Positions 49,643 to 61,798 of a stretch of 64,000 bases of DNA are shown piece by piece. The stretch lies in contig WBMV01009196.1 in the NCBI GenBank assembly GCA_013396655.1, positions 62,001 to 126,000 on the forward strand. The letters are read 5' to 3'. Under the pieces are notes generated by a model that saw nothing but the letters and a program-made list of their open reading frames with translations, made no database searches and had not been told where the DNA came from. The stretch comes from Campylorhamphus procurvoides. Taxonomy: Eukaryota > Chordata > Aves > Passeriformes > Dendrocolaptidae. The position numbers and the translations under genes were made by a program. Within the stretch, counting starts at the first letter, position 1, and each line of letters opens with the position of its first letter.

Positions 49643-52600
49643 CATTTATCCATTTCTTAGTGTGATATATAAATTATTTTTATCTCCTCCTTTGATTGAT
49701 CCCATATAGGTACACATTTTTATAAAAGCATTATAGAGTATACCTCTGTTAAGACGTGGAGAGCTGATTTGGAAAAGAGGAAAAATGGAATAATTTAGCA
49801 AGAGATTTGATATTTCTGTTGGTTCCCTAACAAAGCTCTTCATCTCACCTAATTGTTCAGGAAAGAGCTGCTTCATTTTCCCAACAGTACAAAGTTAGGG
49901 TAGACATTAGGCAGATGCCCAGAGGTAATGTCTGTAACTCTGCCTGCAGAGAAGCATCTTTAAAAAACAAGACTATTTAGTGTTGAGAAATATTTCTAAA
50001 AGGCTGTTTGTTTTTCTGAAGTTTTCCTTTTCAACATGAATCACTGGAGACCAGTCAGATAACAGAAGAGAGAGCCTTTTCATCTCTAGACAGCTCTTCA
50101 AAGAGGTGGATGGGAATTTAGCCACATGATGGGTTCCATTGAAGGAAGATGTACAATTAGATCTATGTATTACTTAACCAATGGGTTAAGTAATGGGTTT
50201 TGACCATCTGTAAAGCTGCAAACATTTTCTGTGGAAGATACCATCTCTTTAGAAATTTCACTAACATGGGTAGCTCCATGCATATACGAAGGTGTTTTCC
50301 ATTGTCAACTTTCCCATTTGCATTAGAAACTGTATGTGCCATCTATATGCCATTCTCTTGAGGAATTTCATGAACATTTTCTCTGTATCATAGTTCTGTG
50401 CAGCTTACAAACATAAAAGTGAAAAAAATGTCTTGCCAACTTAGCCCTAGTTGTGCACCCTCTGTGCTCATCATGACAAATAGACTTCATGAAAATCTTT
50501 CAGACACCAGAGGTCTTCTAACCACAAGAGGAGAGCTTTAATATTTACTCAGGACTCTTTGGAATTTGAATGAGTCCATTAGGCAGCTTTCCTGGTTCAT
50601 CAGCATTTGGGGTATCTTAACTCATCCTGGCTTCCCAGCAAAGAGAGGATTTCAGAGCTACTTGTTCCACCACAAAATGCTGCAGACTTGTCTGTCACAT
50701 CTCACTTCTTCTACTCTGCCTGTAAGGGCTGGCATAACCCAGAGCTGAATTGATTGTCCAGTTGGCAAAATGCTTTGGGAATCTTCTGCGTGAAAGTTGT
50801 TCTCCAACAGCAGCCCTAGCTACTGTACGTATTTTTTTTCTGCCTACTCTTATTAGAATAACTTATCTAGTTGGAAGTAAAGAGAGAATAAATTTAGGTC
50901 ATTCAGAATGCCCAGGCTGGCATTTGGCCAGGGCATGTTACTGATGTTCGTTTATTTCCTTTCATTGTTATAAAGAACTTGCTGTTTCAGTAGTGACTGC
51001 TGCAGGTGACTGCACATCTGACATTTCCGTGATGATGCAGTATAATTTTGTCTGTATTTCTACATTACTAGGGAGGACATGGGTCACTCTTTTTTGAATT
51101 ACTGATTGAAGAAGTTTAAAATGTGGATGGACTATAGTTAAACGTAAAAAAAAAGAAAGATTACTGGAATAAGAGCTCCAGCTGTGATGAAGAAAAGAAC
51201 TGTCAAATGAGGTATAGCTACTTCATGTATGGATGGGTTTGCTCTGGACTGGCAGGACTTAGCTATTTATCTGCACGTAGCTAAGCATAATGTGAATGTA
51301 GAGATGAAGTCAGTTCATACCACTACATGCTAGCATGCTTAGTTTGAAAAAAGAAACACTGAAAATCTGAGAATTAGAAAGTTTTTAGACACTGAGATTT
51401 GGAAGACCTAAATTCTGTCTTCTCCTAGAAGTTCCCTGGGTGATTGTAGGCACATTAAAACCTGAAGATGTTGATTTTGGACAGGAGCCAGGTACCTAAA
51501 AGTGAGTTACTGTGCCATGGAATTACTGCAGTACTCAAGCAAGCTTTGTAGGCTTGAACCTCAATCTGTTCCTTGGTGTCTGGTGCTTGTAAAAACGTAA
51601 GCAGTCCCTCCCTACCAAGGAAGTGTGATGAGAGCAAGTGCCACAGAGCAAATAAGCTACTCTGGTACCTGTGTTTGAGACAAGTGGATAAAGACAATGA
51701 TTCAAACGGAAAATCTGTTTAGTGTTGTAGACATTCTGTAATAACAGTTATATATGTTTTGTGCTTTCTGGCAGGTGATCCATATACAGGAAGAAAACTT
51801 GGTCCTGCTTCCAGTAAACAGGATGACATCTGTCTCGTTTGACCCAGCTGACTGACAATTGTCCTGTCTAAGCTGCAGATTCTGTGCCTAGTCAGTGAAG
51901 GGGCCAAGCTCTTCCAGGAGGCAGTTCATACAATCTTAAAATGAATGTCTAAGACAGAGAGAACTGAGTACAATCCCTTTGAGGACTCTCTTTTTTCACA
52001 ATCTAATGAGGAGGGTCTCTGGAGGTCTAGCTCAGCCAAGGTACTTACCTGTTTGATGGCTACGTAAAATTAAATTAAACAGTGTAATCTCCCTCCAGAT
52101 GACAGAAAATACTTGAGGAAGTTCAAGTGTTTAATCTCTCTTCATGATTCACAGGGTACAATGATATTACAAAAATATATCTGTAGCAAAACCTTTTTGA
52201 TAAAACATTCTTACTAGGTAGTCTGTGATTAATCTTTACTCCTTAGTTCTTGGAATTGCTTCTTTACATGCCCTAAATAGAATGAATTCTGATAAAACTT
52301 CAGTCACTATAGAAGAGAGGTTAATATATTTGAACTTTCTTCACATCCATGGTCAGTGACAAATCATACTGCTCCTATGTCAGCGAAATAATTACAGTCT
52401 TATTTGTGAAATGTTACTTACCTGAAATGAGTCATTTGTGGTTAAGTGAGAAAACATCAGCAACAAGAAGGCAATGCATGGCTTAATTGGAAACTTGACT
52501 CTTTTTGCCTAAGCCAAAATAAAATCAAATGAAGCCACTGTAATGCAGACTGCTTTGCAGTTTTGGAGCCAAGCATACAGCCTTACATTGTCACTTCTGC

Positions 52601-53240
52601 TAATATCCGAAGCCAGGAAAAGAACGTGTTGATGCTGAACTCCTCAGGAATATAAGGCTCGAGAATTTGTCTCAATTTTCATGCTGTAACAAATCTTCAA
52701 CTCTGGGAAACAAAGACAGGTTTCTCCAAAGCAGAAAACTTACACTGTATGAAACATCTTGAGTGGCTTGAATGACAATTTTATACAGACCATAATTTGA
52801 ACAGTTCATGAAGACTTATTGGCCATCACCGGAATGGAGCATATTCAGTGCTGTGATTCCAGCTGTGAGAGAAATATTGCACTTGCACTGTATGCTGTGG
52901 CAGAAAGACTGGGATGTATTTTATGCACACTGCTGCTCTTCCTTATATTTTGCAACCTTTTCAGGCTTCTGTTGAAAAGATATATAAAATAAACATCTCA
53001 TATTTAATGTTAATCTAATTAATTACTTTAGTGTCACAATAAAATTAATCACAGACCAGGGCATCTGTAGGTCATTCAGAAAATGGAAAATGATACACGA
53101 AGTTCCTCACTTTTCAATCCTTCTCTTTCATATTCTCTATTATTCCTAAAATCAGTGAATATGTGTTTCTACTCTGGGGACATCTTGATCCCTGTAAATG
53201 CAAGATGTGTGAAGCTTTTATCTGTATTCCTTAAAGGTTT
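49643..53240. other. AT-rich non-coding stretch
   Basis: No gene or transposon recognised. A perfect 11-bp hairpin is at 50169-50194. TAAT-type words are dense at 53000-53050. Confidence 0.5.
50169..50194 (+). repeat. perfect 11-bp inverted repeat, 4-nt loop
   Basis: ATTACTTAACC and GGTTAAGTAAT are exact reverse complements around AATG. No T run follows and there is no gene next to it, so it is not a terminator in this eukaryotic context. Confidence 0.85.
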
Positions 53241-53273
53241 AAAAAAAAAAGAAAAAAAAAAAGGGAGGGGAAA
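53241..53273 (+). repeat. A-rich then G-rich purine tract
   Basis: About 22 nt of A with one G, passing into GGGAGGGGAAAG. All purine. No retroposon body seen upstream. Confidence 0.85.
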
Positions 53274-53809
53274 GTGATGCAGATGGATCCATATAAACAT
53301 GTATGACAGTAGCTTGGAGCTGCATGCAGTAGCATAAGTAAACAGAGTGACAGGATGACTCCTCAAAACAACTTGTCATGTTTATGCTTGTTATCAGCTT
53401 TCCTGACAACGATTTTCCCATCAGCTAACTACAGACTTAATTAGGGCATTAACACAGTCCTGCCCCCACACGTCCTGCCTTTCCCCAGCTAAGTACTGGG
53501 TCATTACTGGGAGGAGAGAAAGGGGAAGGGAAAGAAGAAAACAATTGAAAATAAGTAAGGAATGAAGGAACAAAGCATAATTTTGATTACATTGCACAGG
53601 GTGAAAGTAGAACAAGCGGTGCCTTTCCATGTTTTGTACCAGATTTTGCAAGATAGGCTAGACTGCTCCACTGAGAGAAGAAAGACTAATTTCTGTGATT
53701 TCCACTTGTAAATGCTTACAAATGCAAGAAATGTGAACTCCTCCATTGTTTGTTAAGGTGCATCCCTGACTCACCCTCACGGAGTGGCTGTATAAAAAAG
53801 ATCCTTCCT
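53274..53809. other. non-coding stretch with polypurine run
   Basis: A purine-rich run lies at about 53508-53543. The overlapping minus frames at 53421-53746 are not recognisable as protein. Confidence 0.5.
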
Positions 53810-54295
53810 ATGCACAAGACCCTACATAGCAAGTCATTAGATGCTTTTGGCAAGCTGTGCTTTTGGGGGATAGAGATGCTAATTGTTCCCATGAACCTTG
53901 TACAATGGCTTCACATCAGTTTAAAAAAATATAGTGCATTTTGCTGCATCCGGTCCCTGCAGACAGTTCCCATATCTGACACCCAGGGTAGAGCTCCATG
54001 GCAGACACCAATAGTGGCTGGAATAACCCTGAGCATTTTCATCACAATGTTATTCTTCATAATGACAGATTTTCATACACTACTATATTCAAACATTTGT
54101 GATATTGCAACTAGCAAAAGACTTGGATTTCCTGGTTTTCTTTATCATTGCACATTTTCTTGGCATTTATCATTTCTGGTATGTGTGGTAGATCATGTCT
54201 TGGTGGCAGGGAATTTTGCCTTGCTTGTCTTTCCTCCATTCACTGACATAAGACGTTTCCAGTTAAGACAATTAATTGTAGCTTACTGCTTCTGA
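53810..54295 (+). other. unrecognised 161-codon ATG frame, hydrophobic
   Basis: This is the longest open frame in the window that is not antisense to a CR1 element. It is open from 53750; the first ATG is at 53810 and the stop at 54293-54295. The second half has several hydrophobic runs (IVAGITLSIFITMLFFIMT is the clearest) that could be membrane segments. In T-rich DNA such runs arise easily. No promoter, splice context or family motif is visible. In 64 kb read in six frames one such frame is not very surprising, so I treat it as probably non-coding. Confidence 0.12.
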
Positions 54296-57200
54296 CCTGC
54301 CAGAATTCCCTGGTCAGTACAAGCATTCATCAACTCAGGCCTGTTCTTCAGTTGTATTACTGAAGTACACAGGGGCAGGTCAGTGATATGGCACTCTATT
54401 GGATGCCGTGCCAGCAGAAACCCAGAGATGGTGGTACTCAAACTGAATTATAGCACAGATGTCTCTGCAATGAGCACAACCAAATGTTATATCTGTTGGG
54501 TGGTATCCAGGCAAATTAATAAAACGGTTTCCACTTCAGTAACCAGAAGGTGTTAAGGAGTAGCTATTAGCAACACAGGAGATTTAAAATCAATTTTTCC
54601 CTAAGGAGATGTTAGAGAAGCTCTTGGAATAGTTTTTTATATTTGGTGTCACTTTGGAAAAGACATAGGAACAATCTCAGGAGGAAGTGTGAAACTTTTG
54701 GAAAAAAAATAAAGGGAACATCTATGGTGCTCTAGACATCTGTCAGTCTGGGACCAAAAATTGAATGGACAGTCTGAATCACCATTAAGAAGGATGTAAC
54801 AGAGAATAAACAAACTAGTACATAGGACATGAAAAATAAAGCTTATTGTTACTGCTTAGCCTAGTTCATATTATAAAGACAATAGTATTGATGAGATAGA
54901 TTTCTGTAAAATCTGACCTTGTACTTCTTTTTGATTTAAACCTGGATAAAGTAAAATCAGTATTACAACAACTAAAATTTGGAAGCATACCAAATCTCAA
55001 AATATAACTGTAAACAGCGAACTATCAATGAACAGATGCAGAGTTCTGAAGAGATCGCTGTTTTTCTTCAATATTTAATGTTTTTATAAAGAACCTGGAA
55101 GGAAAAAACAATTACAGACTAAGCTTATAAAAGTACCAAAATTAAGGAGAGAATGATAAAGTGAAAAAAGAATCAGTCACTTTTTTAGAAAAATAGCCAG
55201 TATGTGATTTAGCTAAGTCAAGTAGGAAAAAATGGAAGCAAGAAAGCTGATACATTGCATCTATAAGAAGAACCTGAAAAGAACAAGGAGGTTATGATGA
55301 GCAGAATATATTTTGTTTTGCTAGTATTATAGTTATAACTTCTGTTTAATAGAGTACCTGGGAATACCTGCTTTCAGCAAGGACTATGTGATTCTGCAGA
55401 GATACAGAAAAAAATGCAACTTCTATCTTTCAAAAGCTGTCAGTGAAGTTTTGCATCGAAAAGGTTCATGCCATTTCTGTATGTATGAACAGGATGTTTT
55501 TGCATTGGAGTGGAGAAGCACCAAACTGCATGCTAGAGTGATAGGTGTATGGAGATGCATTGAAGCCATAGATAAGATTAAAGGACTCGAAAAACTGCCT
55601 TATATGAATTGCTCATGGAGTTTAACTAAGTAGAATGTCCAAAACTGTCTTTGAGTATTTTCCTTGTACTTTGTAAATTTTGAATGATTGAAAAGCTGAT
55701 AGTAGAGGACTTTTCCAGTCTTTAAGACAAGTTAAATGCAGTTAGATTTGATAAAGGGCCCCTTTTTAACTGCTTTGATATAACTCACAAGGACTAAAGG
55801 GTAAACCAAGTCTAGTTGCTTATTTAACTATATGCTCTAGTTATAAAAAAAAAATAAATTAATTCAGAGAAATCATCTGGCCTATGTTGCTCTAGGAGGT
55901 CAGACCACATAATTTTTGCCTTAATTTATCTATGAATATAGGAAATCCATTCTCATATTTTTATAATTTGATTCTCCCTTTCTTTGCTAGAAGACACAGA
56001 GAAGACTAACGACCCAAAGCTACTGTTTTACTTAGGGAATTGAAATTTTCATGGGCTTTGATCAAAGCATTTTACCTCTTGGTATCAATTATATCCTCAC
56101 CATGACAAAAGAAGTGATAGTATTCTGGTCTGTTTGCTCTTCTTGGTTGCAGATACTTAAGGCAAAAATGACAGAGGTAATTTAACCATGTTCTTCCCAC
56201 AATGTATTTCAGAAGGACTCTGGGTACCAGATACTTTTGACTGTTGTCATTGGCTTTCACAACACTCTCCCATCTGAGAAGGCCCCAATGAAATTATATG
56301 TTCTTTTAAGATGGGTCACTTAGCTAAAAGAAGGCTGAAAATACCACATGGAGTTTCAGCTGCATAATTTCCAGTGATTATTGTGGGACCCTATGTTCCT
56401 GGGCCTTGGGCAACGCTTTGAAAATGAAGGGGTTATTGCCCAATCTTTATATCTTTGAAAGAAGATAAAATTAGAGCAGTTTTTAAAAGCAAGCCCTGCA
56501 GGTTCACTGAACAGCTGCCTTCAAAGGCAATTTCCTTGTCTCAATAAACAAGAAAACAGAAACACCTGGATCTGGACACATCAGTCTTATTTTTGGGAAT
56601 GCTACCTTTTAAAAATCAGATGGTTGAAAACAAGAAAGTATTCTCCACAGTGAGAAAATACTGTGTATCTGTATGCGCTTTGTCCTATGGTGATATTAGG
56701 TAGTTCTTATATAATCCCATTAGCCCAGAGTAAAAGCATTAAGATTTTATGAGTAGTTGAGTTACCTTGGACAAAGCATCTTAGTTTACAGCTCTGCTTT
56801 TGACTCTGTTTGTGCATGTTCCAAAGACACTCAGCTCCCTGAAAATGATTTTTTTTTCCAGTCCTTTGGGAAATTCTCAGTAACTGGAATAAACTGTGTT
56901 GTAATCACAATTTATATGTACAATCCACTTGAAAATTTAGCATAGTTCGATTTTGTTTAAACAAAGTCTAGGTAATCTCTACCATTCAAAAGAGCCTATT
57001 ATAGTGGAAGTAAGTGTCATATCTCTTTCAGGAGTAATTAAATTACAGATAATGTAGACTAATCTAACACAGTATGAGTCAACATGAAAGTACATTTTTT
57101 TGTTTGTTGATTCTGATGCTTTTCTGTCGCTCCAAAATTGCTTTCATTATGCATTGTGTTTCTGAATGAAAGGTCTTAGTTTCATGCATTGCAAATCAAC

Positions 57201-58220
57201 CCAAGAAGGCCAGGTTCATATTTAGATAGGGACTCATGTAAGGAAATAAAAAAGTTCCTTTCAAATTTTGGTCCCTGAAAGTGGTTTAAGAAATGTCAAT
57301 TGGGGTATGAAAGATCAGGTTCATTTGTGGATAGATCTTCTTTGGGCAGAATAATAGTCAATTTGTAATTGTTTTAATAATGTCCATTAGCAACTTTCAG
57401 TGTCCTTTGCTGGTGATGATGAGAGTGCCTGGTAAGTCTGAAGCCACAGGCAAATTAAACAAATTGTTCATTAGTTGCAGTACATGAATTTGAATATTCC
57501 TTTGCTCTTGACATAACTAGAGTACTGATTAATGAGTAATTCCTCTTTCTGATTTTATTTAAGGAGTACTTGCTGCCAGGAGCCTAGTGGGAATAGAGGG
57601 AATTAGGATAGCAGACTGTAGTGAGATTTCAGTACATAGATACAAGAAAGTGTCAATGGGTGTCCATCTCTTAATACTAGGAATAAGAAAGTCTAACTCA
57701 GAAGAAATGAGTCAAGTCTTTTATCATGCAGGTTGACACTTAAAGTCTGCAACATCCACATCACATTTAGTTTCTCTCCTTTAAGCTGTGATTTGGGAGC
57801 TGAAGGGCTACAGCTAGCCAGTTTTGACACTAAATTCCTCTGAATTACCACATTAAATGTCTAACAGCTGACATGATGTGGAAAAATCAGCTATATTCAT
57901 ATGCAAGCTGTCTTAGAAAACATCACAGACTTTTCCTAATCTGGTCACCTGGAAAATACTAAATTGAGCAGCAAGAAAGTATTTTTAGGAGGCATAAGGG
58001 AAGCATTTCTGCACTTCCAACAGAAGACTGAAGTCTGTTGTTCAATGTGATCCTCATGGCTTTATCACTGTAACAGAATGATGCTGATTTATATCATCTG
58101 AAACATGTCTGGAGGGACTGAAATACGTCACCTTGCCAACACTTTCTATCAAAAAAAAAAAAAAGAGTGATAACATCTCAGTAAAAATTCTGTGAATGTA
58201 TTTTTTTTCTCTTTTTATAG
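54296..58220. other. AT-rich non-coding stretch
   Basis: No gene, RNA or transposon recognised. A-runs lie at 55847-55857 and 58151-58164. A short region near 57030-57060 holds TAATTAAATTA-type homeodomain words. Confidence 0.5.
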
Positions 58221-58244
58221 AAAGAACAAACATGAGGAGTCAAA
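58221..58244 (+). other. 24-nt microexon-like segment
   Basis: It is preceded by an uninterrupted pyrimidine run ending TTTTTATAG (58220) and followed by CAAA|GTAAGC, close to the ideal donor. The length is a multiple of three. Two of the three frames are open, including the phase 1-1 frame needed to follow 36556-36651. Short in-frame exons of this size are typical of neuronal microexons. The UGC element usually found before those regulated by SRRM4 is not obvious here. A chance pairing of sites is the alternative. Confidence 0.2.
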
Positions 58245-59949
58245 GTAAGCCAATGGCCACAGAGAATTAATGCTAAAAGCTAACCCCAGCTGACAATTAC
58301 TTTTCTCCTCTGTATCACTTTCCTTGGTTGCCAGTGAGCTTTTATGTATCACTGCCTTTAACCTTAAATCAAAGTGACCTGGGAATCAGGATTGTTAGTC
58401 TGCTGATTCATTGCAACTTTGCACATACCACTGAGCTAAAATTTCAGAAGTATCATGTATGTCTGGTGCTGCCTTAGCTATTGCATACCTCCTCCCCAGA
58501 CCCTACACTGAAAGCGCCTGCCTCGGGGATGGAAAGGGAATCTTAACAGCATCTGCTAACAAAGATTTCATGGGTGTTACTCCTCTCTGTTGAAGGCAAA
58601 GCCTCTTCTGCTTTCTGTGGAATGGGTCAGGGGAATGAGTGTGGGAGGGGAACAAATCCTGCTTTCTGCCCTTCTCCCTTGTTGGCCTTACAGCCTTGTT
58701 GAAAGTCTTGGGTCCATAAAGCAATATCCTCTGAGACTGCCATTAGGTGCTGCGATTTAAACAGTGATTCCCGTTCTGTCTCAAGCTCTCCAGAGTGATG
58801 TTATTTGTCACATCCCACACCTGACAGGCACAATGTTACTGCAATTTCATCTCAAAACATAGGGACATAAATGACAATGAATATCAAAATTATAACTATA
58901 ATAAAATTAAAATAACAATAAAAGTAGTAATAGTAATGTGTCAGAGTCACACGGTGAATAATTTTACAATGTTTAAAGCAGCTGCCTCCTTCCCACCTCT
59001 TTCCGTGTTCCTGATCACCTCAGCACAGCTGCCTCAGGTTGGCTGCTCAGCCCAGCACATTACCCAAGCCACCAGCAACCTGGCAGTATCTGAGCAGCCT
59101 GTGTGGTACCAGTGCTGCCAGTGAGAATTTAGTGGGGCTCTGGAGAGGCTTTTTTTTTGGGACCAATGGAAAGAAAAGCACCCACCTGATTATTTAGGCA
59201 AGCTTATTTCTTGTTTAGAGGTAAGACATGAATGAGCCCTAAGAGGTAACTAGTTCTATGATATTTTCAAAAAAATCATACTTCCTTACCCCTGAAAGTA
59301 TAAGAGCCTTACCAATGAGTAATGTTTAATCTTGTCTACAAGTAATGAGTGGGTGGTGCCAAGACTGCCCTAGTGCCTTCATGTAAAATTATCTCTGCAA
59401 TATTTCAGCAGTGACTTCAAAATGCATACCAATCACAGCACAAATGTTTCTATCTCCCTAAAAGTTGATTGCTGAATTTCAAAGGACTCTAGTTTGGGGA
59501 TGTCTTTTCCAAATTGCCTCAAAGCTAATTTATCTTTCCTTGGTGGCTGAATGACTGAATCAACCCTGCAGTGATTGGTACCCAGATTTGTTCAGTGCAG
59601 GGGTAGGTAAACAGTGTTTTATCAAGAGATCTGTCTTGCAAATGATATAATCAAGCGATTTCTACAATGAGTAAAAAAAGTTATATTCTACCAAAAGCTC
59701 CTACTGCTTTTTTTCAAGTAAGTTAATTCCTTTGATAAATGCTGAGGATAAGTCAAAAGAAAAATTGAAAAGTCTAATATTTTGGAATGTGCAACTCCAA
59801 AAGAGTTATGATCTTAAACTGGATCAGGCTAATCTCTAGAAATGATTATGTTTGCAAATCGTAACATCAGATGCTAATGATAAATCATCTAAAGTTTAAC
59901 CTATCAGCAGAAGGAATGTTGCTAGCAGTCACTTAGGAGAAACAATCTG
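58245..59949. other. non-coding stretch, no gene recognised
   Basis: Somewhat higher GC at 58500-58800 and 58970-59130, with short open frames on both strands (58503-58724 minus, 58936-59124 plus). None is recognisable. AT-rich elsewhere. Confidence 0.5.
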
Positions 59950-59980
59950 CCCCCCCCCCCCCCCCCCCNNCCCCCCCCCC
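59950..59980 (+). repeat. poly-C run with a 2-base assembly gap
   Basis: Nineteen C, then NN at 59969-59970, then ten C. The true length is unknown. Homopolymer C runs this long are poorly read, so the gap is technical. The opposite strand is poly-G and can form quadruplex. Confidence 0.95.
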
Positions 59981-60615
59981 AGCTAAAATGAATTAGGCCC
60001 AAATTTTTCTAAATATTAAGTATGTGCCTTTTCCTTCTCAGGGAGAACTCACTTTTCTAAGTGCCTGGGAAGAACAGTTTTGGCTCTGTCTTCCTTTTCC
60101 ATCTAACAATTTGGCATAACTTGTTATTTGGTGCTGTGAAGATAGTTTGTTGCTGCAAGCCAACAAGTGGCTGTGCTAATAACCTAACAGCCTCCTGCTG
60201 CCACAGGAGCTCCCTCCTTCTCCCCAGTCTGTGCCTTCCTTTCTTTTTCTCCCCTTTCAGAGTCCCATTCCCATTGCTTTGTCTTACCCTTTACTTGAGT
60301 CAATTGAATCAGTTAACTCAAAGAATTATCTACTTTCTCATTATTCCCTTCCAATATTTTTCATGTTCTTTTTTTGCACACCATCTTCTTTTCTCATTTT
60401 CCTGTTAAAGGTTTTTCCTTATTTCTATTTAGTTTTGTGTCCTTTTACGTACATCTTCAAGTGTACTGAGAGAAGAGTATCTTGCTTGAGCTCTTTAATA
60501 TCATTATAGGAAAATTTTCTTTTGAGTGTGGACCCCAATTTCCTGTTAAACATCAGTAGGTCTGTAAAGGCCTTTTGGAAAGAGTTTGTGTTGTATTTGA
60601 AGGGTGGGTGGGGGA
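59981..60615. other. T/C-rich stretch with a strong acceptor-like tract
   Basis: A long pyrimidine tract ends in CCCCTTTCAG at 60260. The frame behind it is open for 83 codons to 60509 without a good donor. The encoded peptide becomes hydrophobic and F-rich, which fits T-rich DNA. No homology recognised. Confidence 0.4.
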
Positions 60616-61798
60616 TTGGCAAAGTCTCATCTCTGGACATGAGGAAAGCAGACTTCAGGCTGCCCAGGGAATTAGTAATTAAGGTCCCCTGGGAAAAGGT
60701 TTTTGCAGGTTCTGGGGTCCATTGATGCTGGCCACTTTTCAAACCACCTCTTAAGGACATAGGAGCAGGCAATTGCCAAATGTTGGAAGTCAAGCAGGCA
60801 AGGCAGAAGGCCAGCTTGGCTGAGCAGGAATCTCCTCTTGGAAGTAAGGCAGAAAAGAAAGCTGTATGCCCAGTGAAAGCAAGATCAAGTGACCCAGGAA
60901 GAATGTAGAGATGCTGCTTGCCACTGTACGGAGAAGATTTGTGCAGCAGAAGGTAAGTTGGAGTTAAAGCTGCAAGAAATGTGGTGGACAATACAAAGAG
61001 TTCTTTCAAATACATTAATGGCAGTAGGGAGTATAGAAATATCACCCCATTCCAGGATGAGGATGGTCACCTGAAAAATAAGGATAGAGACAAGGCAGAG
61101 GTGTTTAATGCTTTCTTTGCCTCTCTCTTCAACACGGATGATGGACCAAGGGGATTTTGGTGCCCTGAGCTGGAGGACCATGACTGCAGGAATAATCAAC
61201 TCCCAGTTGACCCTGAAATTGTGGAGGAACTGCTGCTCCAGCTGGTCAAGGGAGGGGATTGTCCTGCTCTGCTCTGCACTGGGGCAGCCTCACCTTGAAT
61301 ATTGTGTGCAGTTTTGGTCACTGCAATGTAAAAAATATATTAAGGTATTAATATCCAAAGAAGGGCAATGAAGATGGTGAAGAGCCTTGAGGGGAAACCA
61401 CATGGAGGTCACTTGGTCTGTTCAGCCTGGGGAAGAAGAGATTGAGAGGAGACCCCAATTGCAGTTTCAACTTCCTTGTGAGGGTTAGAGGAGGGACAGG
61501 CACTGATCTCTTCTCTGTGGTGACCACTGACAGGACCTGAAGGAATGACCCAAAGTTATGTCAGGGGAGGTTTAGGCTGGATATTAGAAAAAGATTCTTC
61601 ACCCAGAGGTTGACTGGGTGCTGGAACAGGCTCCCCAGGAAAGTGGTCACAGCACCAAGCCTGAGCGAGTTCAAGAAATGTTTGGATGATACTCTCAGGG
61701 ACATGGTGTGACTCCTGGGCTTGGTCCTGTGCAGAACCAGGAGTTGAGTTCAATGAAGGGAGTGGGTCCCTTCCAGTTTAGTGTAATCTGTGATTTTG
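60616..61798 (+). mobile_element. CR1 LINE, long copy lacking reverse transcriptase
   Basis: Begins inside ORF2, between endonuclease and reverse transcriptase, with DFRLPRELVIKVPWEKVF-type sequence (about 60649-60705). It continues through the [15 protein letters not shown] linker (61090-61134). After [16 protein letters not shown] sequence near 61235 it goes directly into the block GGGGATTGTCCTGCTCTGCT, which belongs near the 3' UTR. The whole polymerase domain is therefore missing. The rest is the 3' UTR: CACCTTGAATATTGTGTGCA, GGGCAATGAAGATGGTGAAG, GGCACTGATCTCTTCTCTGT, GGACATGGTGTGACTCCTGG. It ends in a degraded TAATCTGTGATTTTG tail. Frameshifts and stops are frequent. The deletion point differs from that of the 41-kb copy. 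Confidence 0.92.

Noticed and set aside
57405..57445. C/D snoRNA (TGATGATGA box and CTGA box)
   Set aside because: The boxes are only about 25 nt apart with no terminal stem; too short for the class.
60425..61045. 206-codon minus-strand frame as a gene
   Set aside because: Antisense to CR1 ORF2 over most of its length, for the same reason.
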